Below are positions 21,957 through 34,081 of a DNA stretch of 64,000 nt, in pieces. How positions within the stretch are numbered: position 1 is the stretch's first letter; each line of letters begins with the position of its first letter. The stretch spans positions 2,257,418 to 2,321,417 of the forward strand of contig FN649735.1 in assembly GCA_000310025.1 (NCBI GenBank), in the 5' to 3' direction. Source of the stretch: Ectocarpus siliculosus (taxonomy: Eukaryota; Sar; Phaeophyceae; Ectocarpales; Ectocarpaceae). The position numbers and the translations under genes were made by a program. The notes under the pieces are model-generated. The model did no database searches. It was given only the letters and a program-made list of their open reading frames with translations, and had not been told where the DNA came from.

Positions 21957-23089
21957 TTAAACGGCCATAACAGCCCGTCCACCTACATGGCGTTGGTGGA
22001 AGGTAGTAGACGATGCCCCCCCGGAGCCACGTCCCCCTCCTGAAGAAGGCTGATGCGCCGGCTGTTGACCGTGAGGGCGCTGGTGCTGTTGCGCGTGCCC
22101 CTGGGCGCGGTGCGGTGGCTGCTGCTGCTGCTGCTGCTGCTGCTGGTATCCACGGGCATCCATGGTGCCGCGAAAATGCCCCCCATGCCCAGCGTGCTGG
22201 GTAGGGGCTTTCGCGGGGAACCGCTGCAACGGACAGTTCTGCTGGGCGTGGCCTGGCTTTTTGCACATGAAACACGTAACAAGCTCGGCAGATGAAGACA
22301 CACCTGCACCGCCAGCACCATCAGGCGCTTTCGCTTTCGCCCATATCTGTTGCTGAGATGGTTTATTACGGGCCTGTACGCCGCCACCACGCGATTGCCC
22401 ACGCTGCCTGTCTGCCAACTCCACTGGCGCCACTCGACCGCAATATCCCGAGCGATCTCAAAGACTAGCTTAGGGTTATCCTTCCAGCTACTTTGCATGT
22501 CGAGCTTGTTTTCCACCTTGACCTTAAATTCGGGCGGAGTCAAACCAGCCACAATTCCTTTGCTGATGACAGCAGCCGGACCTTTCTTGAACGCGCCCGC
22601 GGAATCGAGGTAGTGCTCGGCGGCTTTGAACATCGTCGATCCGATCTACAGCAGGAGCCTCAGTCCCCATGGTACCATACGAGTCACCGCAGCGGGCGCA
22701 ATCGAAGGCTCAACGGTGTCGTCCGTCCAGCATTCAGCATGTTTGGCCAGAGCCTCGCGAAGGTCAGTTTCGTCGAGTTCGGTGCCATCAAAGTAGGTGC
22801 GCGACAGGCATTTGCGGATAGACTGGCGAAACCGTTGAGGCACAGTGAGCAGCGGTCGTTTGATGGACTGCCCACTGTTGCAGAGACCCATGCTCCGCTC
22901 GTACTCGTTGTACTGCGCATAGAGACGCAAGGACAAAGCTCTGGAAAAGGTGCGGCCATACTCAGGCGGTTTGGGCCCATTGCCCAAGACCAAATCGGTA
23001 AGATCACCCTGAATCTCACCGATCTCTCCAGCAGAACTTTGCCGTCCCCCAAGCGCCCCCTTGCCAGCATTGGAGCGTCTCTGGGCCAT
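21957..23089 (-). pseudogene. Gyp-A gag with CCHC knuckle and polyglutamine
   Basis: It starts 'MAQRRSNAGKGALGGRQSSA' at 23089. The first frame closes at 22646, and the next part, including 'FKVKVENKLDMQSSWKDNPK' and the zinc knuckle CFMCKKPGHAQQNC, is in shifted frames ending with a TAA at 21957. A GCT repeat at about 22118-22145 gives nine consecutive Gln on the minus strand, absent from the copy at 6501-7448. Gag forms the particle and packages RNA. Confidence 0.82.
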
Positions 23090-23255
23090 CGCACCGTACG
23101 ATGCCCGGGCAGATGAATACAGCAGCTCCGCAAGAGATCAGTGCAGCAGCTCCCCCAGCCTAGCCTCGCATCCCGGAGGAAAAGCTTGTACTGCTGTTGT
23201 CACGAGAAATTTGACCCTGACTGACCCGGGTCGGTCAGCCTGAGTTATTGATAAC

Positions 23256-23520
23256 TGTAGACACGTCTGAAATCAGGCAGGGCCTAGGAGCAGTGTCCTC
23301 CCCCCGTGGCGTCGGGGGGCTGGTCGGTTCACCTCCTTGGTGATGGTAAACAGAGTGTATTATTGCACACAAGTTTCTCTCTCTCCATCTATCTCTCTCT
23401 CCTGCCAAGATCCCAACCAGGCTGATAGAAACCCCAATACACCATATATTCTAGACATGCAGATATCCAACGGCATCCTCCCACCATGAGCCACTGCTGC
23501 CTAGGTGCGCTGCGTCCACA
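23256..23520 (-). repeat. Gyp-A 5' LTR of the 18517-23520 copy
   Basis: 265 bp with TG...CA ends on the plus strand ('TGTAGACACG' to 'GCGTCCACA'). It lies about 170 bp upstream of the gag start in the element's direction. The sequence just inside it, 'GTTATTGATAACT' on the plus strand, does not look like a standard tRNA-complementary primer site. Confidence 0.85.
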
Positions 23521-23844
23521 CAACGCTCGCTGTATTTCAATGTACGACACGTACGTATTGCATGCGTTCGCCATATCATGTTGTTAAGCCATGTTGACAA
23601 CGAAATGTTGCGCCCTATTTAGCGCGTTGGGCGTGGTGCGCTATAAAGCAAGCTTGACATGAAGCTTGCGTTTGCGGGATCTGTTTTTTCCAGACGGTGC
23701 GAGAATCTCTGGCCGACCATGGCCATGCCTTAACTATTTCGGTGATTTTTGATCGCTCGTTCATGATCGAGCATGGTCAGGCCTTGACCTTGTCTGCGAA
23801 CGTTTACGGCGTGTTCTCGGTCGTATCGGGTGCGTCAGTTCATG

Positions 23845-24058
23845 GTGCACGATGATGGGGGCATTCACCATGTGCGGTTAACTGACATGCACGACGATGT
23901 GCGAGGCTAGAATTTTGTTGACACCTGCGAATCCAACTGGTGCTTGTGGGTTTTCGCATCTTCTAAGTTATTTAGTCTTGGACAGATATAGTATGCGAAT
24001 TTCATGGGCATGCAATTGCCGTTTCTGGATGTTATGATATATTTATGACCACTTGCAG
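23845..24058 (+). repeat. R4 dispersed repeat (copy 2)
   Basis: Same family as 9155-9420. It fills most of the spacer between two minus-strand Gyp-A copies. The part at 23525-23845 has no recognised counterpart or gene. Confidence 0.6.
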
Positions 24059-25199
24059 ATGATGTAGACACGCTTGACATCGGCATGGGCCTAGGACAAG
24101 AATTCCCCTCCGATGGTCTCGGGGGACGGGTCCATTAACTCCCTTGGTGATGGTAAAGAGAAGTACATCATAAGAGTCTCTCTCTCTCTCTCCATCTATC
24201 GCTCTCTTTCTCTCTCTCTTGCTAACACACCAACCGGGCAGATAGAAACCCCAATCTACCATATATCTTAGACATGCAGATATCCAAAGGCGGCTTCACA
24301 CCGTGAACGATTGCTACCCAGCTGCGTCGCATCCACAATCCCCCCAAACAACCTTATTACTACGGAGTAGGGACCTGGTTATACTCAAGAAAAACAACAG
24401 CAGTGATGTTCGTGAATGAGAAACTCCCATACACGGTGATATCATACGAGACTAATGCGACTCCAGCTTTTTAGTGAGAGTAAGTGTTCAACCTCCCATT
24501 CAAAGCGTAGAATGCCCCCATTCAACAGTGAAAGGCACGCGCGACACTACAGATGAAAACAACCACGCAAGTGACTGACGACCACACTAAATTGGCTAAA
24601 GCCGCACGCTCGCTAATAGAACAAACTCAAACAGTGCATGGACGACCCACACACGGCAAACAAAGAAGTGATATGAGCATGTTTGTCACACGCACGGAAA
24701 ACCGTCAAGAGGTGCTTCCAGGGTCGCGTTGAAATACCTCGAAATACAAAAATACACTAGCAACGATCGGCATGATATCGAGAGCTTCCTTGTGCAGGTG
24801 GCGTTGGGCCTCGACGAGAAGCTACATATTCAGTCGCCAACCCTTCTTGTCCAGGACGTCCACCTTCCATTCGGGGCCTGTGGACGACGCCAAGGTTGAA
24901 ATCGCTGTGCGCGGCGCTCTACCAAACGTGACGCGGTACGGCGTCGACTCGTTCTTCCGGCCGGACCGTCACAACCGGTTCTTTATACGATGATGGATAC
25001 TTCCCTATGGTCGCGAAGTATCCGGAGGGCACAGGCTGACCGACATGACCGTGGATTCCGGTAACCCTATAATGTCCCCCCTGTCCAAGCCTGTTTGGGG
25101 GGTTCAGGACATGTCCTCCATGTCCCCTGGACATGTTCCCTGATCCCCAGGATAGTACCGCCTCGCTGGGCGTGCCGTCATGACCCAACACCCAGGTGG

Positions 25200-26103
25200 C
25201 TAGTTACCACCGCCAATTACGCGAAGAGAACTGAGCCATACCCTCGCCTTTGTGCCTGCCATGTGTCAACCCCTTGTGAGTGTTGAACATGATACGCTGA
25301 TTGTCGAGCTTGGGAGACACCACATGACTGCTGTTGGGGGTCGCCGATCACCCGCTCGTACCACTGCTTGATTGTTCTGCTTGATCGATCTGCTGGTGAG
25401 AGGTAACTATCGTAAAAGAGAGATATATGTTTGTCTGGAACACCGTATCGTTCGCGGAAAGCGGTGTTCGAGGCCCATTTCACAGCTGGCACCAGATCAA
25501 CCCAGTCACGAGTTACTCCTCCTCTCTTCCTGAATCGTGGCCTTGAGCGTACGAACAACCTCACGCATCATGCGCTCGCACGAACCGTTAGACCAGGGAG
25601 AGTTGGCGACTGAAAGTTTCCGGTCAACACCAAGTGCAGCCTCGGGGGCAGCCATCGTGTGGGTTTGACATGGGAAGCGGTATCACTCACCGAAACCTCC
25701 GGCACACCCAAGATCTTACACCATGTCAAGACATGCTGCGCAGTCAGGCGGGCAGTGCATGCCCCTGTGGGCTCTAGCCAAATCCAGTTTGACACGTCCA
25801 TTACTACGAACCCTTCCTCCTCGTCGAAGCCATCTTGTCGCTCCGACGTAGAGATTCACAAAATGAACAACTTTCGTCAGGACACGTGTGTGCCGTGGAC
25901 GGTCTCCTAAAGCGGGCGAGACACCTTTCTCCTGCCTTGGGGTCCATACAATGCACGCATTGCTTCGCAACGTCGCTGACGTGCTCTTCCATCCGAAACC
26001 AGCGAGAGTACTCGGACAACGGCTTCAAGGTGGCCACGGCGCCACGATCCCTAGCTTCGATTATGTGATGTGTGATGTGATGTCGAACATATTTGTGCCA
26101 CAC
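25200..26103 (-). pseudogene. Gyp-A integrase zinc finger and catalytic core
   Basis: The frame at 25804-26103 has 'RDRGAVATLKPLSEYSRWF' and 'HVSDVAKQCVHCMDPKAGE', the H2C2 zinc-binding module. The next frame (25568-25801) has 'MDVSNWIWLEPTG' with the first catalytic Asp, and 'GVPEVSVSDTASHVK', where gypsy integrases have the second Asp. The frame at 25217-25564 has 'DLVPAVKWASNTAFRERYGV', the alpha-helical region after the catalytic Glu. Integrase would insert the DNA copy; frames are broken between the three parts. Confidence 0.8.
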
Positions 26104-26683
26104 TCAGCTCGCTCCAGAGCTCACGCATCTTGTCGCGTCTACACCCAAGACTCAGTATTGCCAGAGAGATTCCTTCTACACCAGTGTCCTTATGATCTGG
26201 GAAAACATGGTGCAGCCAGTGTGTCATACTGATAGGTGCTGTCACATGTCCATGCCTACTGCTGCTGTGTATTCGTCCCACACCGCCGTTGGCTTTTTTT
26301 CTGGCGTTTGATGGCTGGCGGACCTCATGCAGCTCACAACCATGCTCACATCATGCACACACATTCACACTCGTGCGACACAAATATGTCCGAACCATGT
26401 AGCTTCACTTCCCGTTGCTCTGCACCCTCTCTCGTGACGCCACCACAGTTCTTGATCACTCTGCCCACCTCTGACACCGCCATGGCATAGCTCAACTGCT
26501 GGTTACTACATGCGGGAGGCTGGTTCAGAGGCAGTAGACATTTGGCTCTCCAGGAATCGTACCCCTGTTCTATTCTATCTTCCAATAAAGAATCTCACTC
26601 TCAATTTCATGCTTCGCTCTCAATTTCACGAATATGTTGTTATATACCGCGACAGCACGAACACTTACCACCGGCATAGAAAC

Positions 26684-27110
26684 CTACCGACACACAGAGG
26701 TCCCCCAGCAATTGCTCTCACCCGAAACGTGCTGGATAGTGTAATCGTACTGGCCCAAGACAGATTTCCACTGGTCAAGGCCGTGAGCCGTTGTTTTCGC
26801 TGCGGAAGATACGTAAGGCTCCGGGTCGAAGGTGTACGAGAGATAACCGTGGTCCGGAAGATATGCGCGCCATTCCAAAGCAAGTACTTCATCCACTCGA
26901 ACTTACTCACGATCTATTCGTACCCGTCCTTGTCCACCGTGGCCCACCCCTGCTGGGCGCCTTTGAATGTGCCGCTCAGAAACCCCAACCGGTCACGAGC
27001 CATATTCTTCACAGGAACACCACGGTCCAGCTGATCTTGGGGCATTTGGCTGAGAAAACTCCCCAAGTGTTTGTCGGACGCATCGGGAAACACGAGCTTC
27101 GCGCAACAAG
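26684..27110 (-). pseudogene. Gyp-A RNase H domain
   Basis: Reading the minus strand from 27110 gives 'KLVFPDASDKHLGSFLSQMP' (catalytic Asp), then 'GFLSGTFKGAQQGWATVDKD', 'KFEWMKYLLWNGAHIFRT', 'DHGYLSYTFDPE' and 'VLGQYDYTIQHVSGESN', the usual run of RNase H blocks after gypsy RT. Small frameshifts occur near 26900. Confidence 0.75.
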
Positions 27111-27559
27111 GGCGAGGGTAAAAGACATGGCTACAGCGCGGGCAACGAGGTCTTGCGCGGCGGTCTACGCTTCCGACCAGCGCGGGCGTCCACGCATCCG
27201 CAGCGATCGCGCGATTCTCGGGCGTACGCTTCGTTCGGCTCTTGGCACCGACTTAGTGCTGCTCAATCACGCGAAGCGGGAACACAACCTCCATCATCCG
27301 CCCTAGGGACGTGCGCAGTCAGTTGACCGCCTGCAAGAACTGCATCAGCTCGCCAGCAGTCTATGGACGCCACATTGTAGACAGACCGATGAGCCGCTCA
27401 GGATCATGCTCGACACCTCCCCGCACCAAGTGATGCTGGGCCCAAAGACACTCACTGGTGCGCGGCCACGTAGGCCAGCCCCCTCCAGACGTTCAAGAAT
27501 CAGGACGATGGTGTGTCAGGCAAGTTGCCTTAATCCATCCCCCAATACACGACAGCGTC

Positions 27560-28600
27560 TACCAGAAGAAGAAATTCCGCCCCTTCAGGATGGGTGTAAG
27601 GTTGACCTGGAAATAAGACGTATCATAGCGATACATATGTGTTGCGACACCCGCTTGGGCGTGTAGAGGCCGCCTGGCGTAGCGGTGGTGAACATTTCCT
27701 TCGCCTCCAGAGACGAGGACTGCCTTCCTGCGCCTCCGGAGACAACGGGCACTGCCAGTACCCTTGCAACAGATTCATGCTCCTGTAGAACTTGGCCGCA
27801 CTGACCTGAGCAATACTGGATTCAGGGTTCGGCATGACACCAAGGCACCTTCTCTACTTGCTTGTTGGCCGTACGAAAGTCACTCACCCAGTCGATATCC
27901 ACCTTTCTTCAGAGTCGCCATCGCGTCGCTGGCCCACAAGGCCTGCATGTTAAGGAACACCTAACTCAACGCGACCAGCGACGCCATGCACCCCGCAAGT
28001 CAGGCGGTCTTGATCGGGTTGTACACCGGCGGCCGCGCTTCATCCGGCCGCGCTCCGGGCTTGAGGGTGACCCGTAGTGGCTCGACGTTCGCGGGAGGAT
28101 CGTCACGGCCTAAATCACGGAGGAACGCATTCCGACGCTCGCTGATGATGTCTTGCAGACGTTCCACGTGCGATTCCTCCAAGCCAGCTGAAGCCGTAGA
28201 AGAGACAGGGCTGTCTAACGATGCAGACCGTGCCGATGCCTCCTTCCCAGTGTTCATTCATGTCCATGTCCGCGCCTCGCACCACCAAACGCTCGACCGC
28301 TGGATCATGCTCGGCTTGCTCCGGGCCTTCGCACTGCTGCAGAGCATCAACGGCAAGAGAAACTCGGCGGTATTATCTGTATGCCGTGGTCTCAACACCT
28401 GCGACGCTAGCGCGCGAACGAGAACAGGCCCCCAAGCTCTCGTACACATCGATACCCAACGCCTTCAGCGTCGGGGTACCAGAATGACCCGCAAACGGGA
28501 ACGGGTGTACCAACACCAGCCCCCAGCTGGTGTACAAAGCCAATACGCACGGGGCAGGTTTTCTATGTGACGTCGAGCACGCGGCCATCCGCTGTGTTCA
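27560..28600 (-). pseudogene. Gyp-A protease and RT remnants (copy 2)
   Basis: 'PNPESSIAQVSAAKFYRSMN' and 'LLQGYWQCPLSPEAQE' match the RT blocks at 20760-20690, with the first catalytic Asp replaced (SMNL for SLDL). Protease-linker sequence matching 20994-21500 lies at 28000-28500. Several frameshifts are present. Confidence 0.75.
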
Positions 28601-28739
28601 GCCTCCCCGGGTATAAATCAAGAACCTCGCCAAGCCGGCTTCGGAAGTCTTTACTCTTTAACGACCCGAGGGTCGTCGAAGCAAGCGACGCGAAACATGC
28701 TGGCAGAACCTTCAGACCAAAACTTGATTGATATAACTC

Positions 28740-30159
28740 CTACAATAGGCCTTGACCATCGCGGGAAGCCGTTTTGCATTCACCCTTTTCTGCAATCGGG
28801 ATTTGATTGAATCCCCAAGCCAGATGAATGGATGTAGTTAATCCCACTCGTCCCATGTCGCTATATATTGTCGTAATATCGCCCAATGAACCGTTAAACC
28901 AAGCCTTGGTTAAGGACACGATATTCCTGACACATACGCATCGTTTCCATCTATCTTTCTCACTAGGACCAAACCTTGCAGCCCAAGAAGTCGATGTCCT
29001 GATCACTCCAGCTTTCTGTAGGTTGGCGACTTCGGACTGAATCATTGCGACTCCGTCTGGAGACCATTTCGGCGGTTTACCTGCGTACGGAAACATTTTT
29101 CTTCAAATAAGGGAAGTTCCATGGGGTGCCCCTCTGTATGGTTTAACTTTTTGTTATCTAAGGCAAAAAAAATCCCCAGCCTGGATAAACTTGAAGCAAA
29201 GCCATTAGCTCAGTTTTAACGTGGGGAGTCAATTTAATTTCTCCATGTTTGCTTCGCTTAAATCAATCTGTGACAAACATGAAGAAGATCCAGCTGAAAA
29301 CTCATCAGTATAAACCCGGTCGGTCATCAGAGAGTCAGCCACCAGAATGTCCATGCGGGTTTCTTCTAGTACAGATATCCGTTCCACGGTCAGCAGCGTT
29401 CATTGCATAAATATATAAATATGCGCTGTAGCCATGCCTCGCTAAACTCTAATGGGAGTGTTAGTGACGTTGACCATCCTAACCCTCATTGGTGTATGGG
29501 TACCACCGTTGAACTCCCCGTGCCATTCCTAGATCAACCTCATGCTCGAGACCAATGCACGGAGAGGTGTACTATAAGAAGAACCAAATGATGATCTCAC
29601 AATTGAGGTCTTTTACGCGTACATATACCTGAACACCGACAAAGACATCCACAAATACTTCATCCGCATCATATAGCACCCATTGAAGCATCCCATCATC
29701 TTCCCGCACAGCTTCATCAATCACCGGAACATCAGTCGGGTTGCTAAGAAGTGGATGTTTGTCTTCTTCAATGCCAGGTTGTGCAGCCCCAATTTGGTTT
29801 TCCACCTCCTTCATTCATAGTTACGCCCAAGTGGGTTGGACTCTCCACCCCTTACGATGTTTTATGAATTCAGTGGAGACCGGTCTGTCATTGACACAAA
29901 AATGGTTTCAACCTCGAACCAGGATTTTGTTTGAATCCCCCCTCATTTGCAAAACTAAGGATGTTTCCTCGTTGAAGAATGCAGCTCCTATTATCAAGTC
30001 ATATGGAAGCCTATCAACCACTCGAACCCCAACCACTCGAACCGCGACAATTTGGACGTGATCTTCTGGGAGAAAGACTCTGGACAATTCCGTTGACAGC
30101 GGCACCTGGCTGTCCGAAGGATTTGCTGCCGATAACAATCCCTGGGTTCTCTCGCTCAT
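28740..30159 (-). pseudogene. Gypsy-C protease and RT remnant
   Basis: The frame at 29908-30159 has 'RLPYDLIIGAAFF', the hydrophobic end of a gypsy aspartic protease (I-I-G-x-x-F). The frame at 28740-29096 has 'EVANLQKAGVIRTSTSWAAR' (RT block 1: L-x-KAGVIR-x-STS-WAA) and 'WGFNQIPIAEKGECKTASRD' (the Y-x-Q-I-P-I-x-x-x-x-x-x-KTAF block). The order is correct for a minus-strand pol. The sequence is clearly different from Gyp-A. Stops and deletions fill the gap. Confidence 0.7.
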
Positions 30160-30529
30160 AATATGGTGTCCATCGTGAGCCGTCTTATCCTAGATTTTAC
30201 GAAGGCTGCTGACGCATAATTACCTCCCCCAGTGTTTGTAGGATGTCATACCACCGCTTTCACCCATACCTGTCTTGAACCTGAACGGATGGCTACCAAC
30301 CTATTATCATTAATGTTATCCCTCTCGCGATATCGCCGTGTTCGGTGGGTAGATACGAAACGCTGTATGGAGCCGTCTTTGTCGTTTTTTTCCCCTGTCG
30401 CCGGATGTCCGGGGTCCTAGGGGTGTCGGGGTCGTGTGCGGCTGCTGGGGCCCCGAATAACCGGCGACCATGGAAGTAAAAAAAGAAGACGGCTCCTCAC
30501 AGTGTTTCGCATGTATGAACAGCTTACAT

Positions 30530-31450
30530 TTTTATTGGCTAGTCGTTAGCATGGAGTCTGTTCGAGTGTTCTTTTCCCTTCTGTTTCCAGGCGGCGGTTC
30601 GACTTGGAGCGTCTTTCATGTTCTGTGAAGCAGAGTTACATTCTTTCCAGCACAGCCGCAGCGGGTAGAACAGTGAAGCACACGTTGCTTGGTCACAGGT
30701 ACCCGAATACAGCAGCTTCGAAAACGCACGTCGGTACTCCGTGGTTGCGGATGCGCTTGCTGCAAGTTGGAGGAACAAGAACACGCCCGCGAGAAAAGTC
30801 TGAACCGCTGAGTAAAGCGGGTTTGCCATTCAAGTACTGTGGCAATCTAACAAGTGGGAAATGGGACGATGTTGTGGCTTGAATCCTGATGATTGATGGT
30901 GCAGAGGTTATCTGTCTGTCTGTCGGTCCCATATGCCCTCTCTTCAACTCAGAACAACACCCACCGCCTGGTTGTTGGTTTTCTCTTTTTCTACTGTCAT
31001 CGACTCCTCCTCCTACGTGTTTGTGCCGCTGTGCTGCTGCTGCTGTTTTGTTGTGCTGCTCGGGTCTTCGCTGCTCACATTGCATTGTTACACCTCCTCC
31101 CTGGCTCTCACCCTTCGTGAGACACAAGGAAATAAACGCTGTAGTACATAGAAGTAGCTGACGAGCACGCACGACCCGCAGCACAGCTGCAGGGATTTGG
31201 GACCTTGTATGAGCGTACTGTAGAACAAATAGTGACGACAAATAGTTCTGCACCCGGGTCGCTGCGGACGTGAGTTCGTTTCCGTATGTTGCGGAGTGCG
31301 GAAGGAACGAAAAATGTGTTACACTTGGTTACACTACAGCAGCAGTACGTCCGTCTACAATATATTATCTATGTTCTGTGCATGTTCTTGCGTCACCCCC
31401 TGCCGCGGTGCGCTCTATTTACCCCACTCCGCAGGGACGCCTCGTATCCA
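30530..31450 (+). repeat. R6 long dispersed repeat (copy 2)
   Basis: About 920 bp matching 16925-18345 but lacking the 525-bp block 17684-18208. The two sides of that block are adjacent here ('GTGAGTTCGTTT' then, after about 8 bases, 'TGCGGAGTGCGGAAGGAACG'). Confidence 0.65.
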
Positions 31451-32020
31451 CTGTACATGTGTACAAAGTTTCGAAGACTAACTCCTAAAAACAGCGTGAG
31501 GTTTTCAGCTTTTGTGCCATGAAGTATTTCCTGTCCCAATTTTCTACTTGATTTTAGTAAATAATCGTATCCGTGGGGCCCCTTTTACACTACACAGCCC
31601 AGTGTTGCGCCAGCTTTACAAGATATCCCACAAAACGTTCTGGAAAGCTTCATTGAACTATCCCGGAGCGGAAGGAAAAAGTATATATGTTGACATTCAG
31701 ATACGTGGAACCGACTCTCGGGGATCCCACTCCGACGACCCTTCAAAACCGATCTGGAGTCCACACGTTCCCTCAGTTTTTTTTTTTCGGGTACGGGCAC
31801 ATTGTTGAACCTCACTCTCAAATTTGAGGACAAATAAATATTTCGTGGATATATTCAAGGCAAAACCAACAAGGAGGTCTCGGTCCGCAGTCGGCAGCCA
31901 TGAATAGGAAATATGCCATGGATACGGTGTTGGGATATTCTGAGACGTTCCGAGGCTATTCGATGTTCTGCCGTGCGGTGACGTGGAGGTTGATTTCCGC
32001 TCGATTTCGGCTGTCCGCAA
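31451..32020. other. No gene recognised
   Basis: A T10 run lies near 31780. No conserved protein is seen on either strand. Confidence 0.35.
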
Positions 32021-32023
32021 GTG

Positions 32024-32305
32024 GACAAAAGTGGGTACAATTTGGACAAAAGTGAGTTGACGCCGCTGGGTATACCCACCGCGATGTCGGACAGAAGTGG
32101 GCACTCTGGTGAGGCCTTGCGCGCCTCGGTGTGGCTGAAAGTGGGAAAAAATCGATGCCTGTGCTGCGTATGGTCCCTGGCTGTGTCGCCCAGGTGTCAG
32201 AATGGAGTTTTGAGTCGTTTGGGGGTCGCCTATGGAGGGCGCGCGCGCCGGATTTTCGAGTACCTACTTTTGTCCGAGAATGGCGTGGGAATACCCACTT
32301 TTGTC
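32024..32305 (+). mobile_element. Candidate MITE with 14-bp terminal inverted repeats
   Basis: The left end GACAAAAGTGGGTA (32024-32037) is the exact reverse complement of the right end TACCCACTTTTGTC (32292-32305). Each end has a second, subterminal copy of the same word (GGACAAAAGTGAG at 32042; ACTTTTGTCC near 32268-32277), and a diverged one (GGACAGAAGTGGG) lies inside. Length is about 282 bp with no coding capacity. No clear target duplication is visible, and no second copy is in the window, so the class is unproven. Confidence 0.5.
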
Positions 32306-34080
32306 GATTTCCCTAAAAACAATTAAAACCGATTTACCGCACCGTAACGTCTAGCTCAATGCCTGAAATAGTGGTTACGTGCACGTGCTGTAACTCTACT
32401 CGCCTTTAGAGTTTCGAGCTCACGACAGAGGCGCTGTGATCCAGAGACTGGCCCGCTGCAGCGGGCAACAGCGGGCGAAAAACAAGTGTCAAGGCGACCG
32501 CGAACTGATGCACCGAAAAAAAACGTCTTGCTTTTAGAGTGCAACAATGGTTGAACTCTTGCGTCTCAGGCCTCCGACATAATTGTAGTTAAGTCTAAGT
32601 ATGGTTCTCCAGGAATCGTAAGCAAGCAACCCTATTCTGTTCTATCTTTTGAAAAGTTATGCGACATGTGACAGCAGTGCGTGTATGCGTGCCACAGGCG
32701 CTTGCTGGCACACAGCAGTCTGGTAGGACACCGCATCTGATGTGGGAGATGCACCACAGAGTCATGCGCATCGGGCGCAGGGATCGCAAAGTACACACAG
32801 CAGCAGTAGAGAGATATGTGAATGTGTATGCTATGTGCAAGACGCACACAGCTGATTCGAACGCCGTCCGTCGTTGTGTCACGTGTGTGTCACCCGCGCT
32901 GCAGGTGGGCGGCGTGGTGCACAGCAGCGCGTGTATGTATGCGATGTGCCAGGTGTTGCGTGCCTCCTCCAGAAAGGGGCATGCATGCGTGCTGGCACAC
33001 AGCTTTTTTTAGTTTGGTTTGGTTAGACCCTTCTTTACGGAAACAGAATCTTGCAAGTTTATCTTGGCATTTTGACCCAAGATTTGCTCACAATATATCT
33101 CCGCGAAGATTCGCAGTATCGCGATTTATGGGGGAAATATCTTGAATGTTAAAAAAGCGGCGTGTTGTTCCCCTCTTCTGCTTGAAGTTGATAAAGGCAC
33201 AACGGCCACTTGGTCCACAGAAAATTCCGAGGTGTGGCGAAAAGTGAGCATGACGCAGTTGTAGAAGGGGAATCCCTCCCCCAGCTGTATTGCCTCAACA
33301 CTGTGGGTGGATACTAGCGATGGGCGCCTACCTGGGGTGCAAAATAGAAGCCGTTGCCCACGACCTCATGTCAAGCGGAGAAACAAAATTGTTCCATTGC
33401 TGTCCAACTGACAAGAAAGTGCATCAACCCGAGGCCGATGACACCCATGCACGTATCCTACTATGTAGCAGGCATACCGAGGTCAAACCTCCGGCGCTGT
33501 CATCTGCACCCACGGATTTGGCTCGCTTGCAAACGGGTTGGGCGTGGGGTGATTCGATGAAGAGATAGAAGCGTCGCACACGACAGAGCAGTGTTGGCAA
33601 AACGTTCCTCCTGCTCTATTTTTCTACTTCAAAATAAAGTAACTCTTTGAACGGTCCCTCGACAGACTGGTGATGACGCACGTGGAACGAGCCAGGGCAA
33701 ATACGCATTTTTTTCGACCGCCTTGGTCGTTTTCGTTCGCTGTCGGCGCCCGTGGTGCCGACACAGTGACGCCAGGGTGCATTAGAGACCCTTGGGAGTG
33801 TGCCACGTGCAGATTTCATGGCGTTATGGACGATTAGGTTGACTGACCTTCGGTGATCGCGCCGCACCCAGGCAAGATTTGTTACACCGCCTCAAGATTT
33901 GTCGGAAGGCTCGTTTCGACAGATCTTGGGTCAAGATTTGTTCCAAACGGCAGATTTCGGGCCTCGAGAAACCTTGGCCAAGATACATCGGAAGATATCG
34001 CTCCCATAAATCGTGAAACTGGCAGATCTTGGCCAAGATCAAGATTTATCGACAAGTTTTTGTTCCCATAAATCGGGGTC
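32306..34080. other. No gene recognised; short repeated words
   Basis: A stretch near 32645-33000 is rich in GCACACAGCAG-like words and ends 'GTGCTGGCACACAGC...TTTGGTTTGG', which recurs at 34157-34192. A 45-bp stretch at 32599-32645 ('CTCCAGGAATCGTA...CTATTCTGTTCTATCTT') resembles 26549-26590. At 33890-34070 the word 'CAAGAT(C)TTG' and 'CCCATAAATCG' recur. None of this supports a gene. Confidence 0.4.
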
Positions 34081-34081
34081 T

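Larger units (their letters stand above)
18517..23520 (-). mobile_element. Gyp-A chromovirus, both LTRs present
   Basis: Two 265-bp LTRs (18517-18781 and 23256-23520) face the same way and enclose gag, protease, RT and integrase C-terminus/chromodomain on the minus strand. The tetramer CAAC sits directly outside both ends (18513-18516 and 23521-23524), a target duplication. RT is cut before its catalytic Tyr/Phe-x-Asp-Asp, and RNase H plus the integrase core are missing, so it cannot transpose by itself. A SINE (20155-20469) lies in the pol remnant. The LTRs differ at roughly 15 of 265 positions by eye, so it is not a very recent insertion. Confidence 0.88.
24063..28620 (-). mobile_element. 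Gyp-A copy 2, 3' LTR to protease
   Basis: Minus-strand order: protease (28600-28000), RT (27960-27560), RNase H (27110-26684), integrase zinc finger (26103-25950), integrase core (25800-25200), linker (24900-24780), 3' untranslated stretch, and 3' LTR (24337-24063, 275 bp). The chromodomain is deleted at about 24775, where the untranslated stretch joins the linker directly. Gag and the 5' LTR are absent. All coding parts carry frameshifts or stops. It keeps exactly the pol domains that the 18517-23520 copy lacks. Confidence 0.8.
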
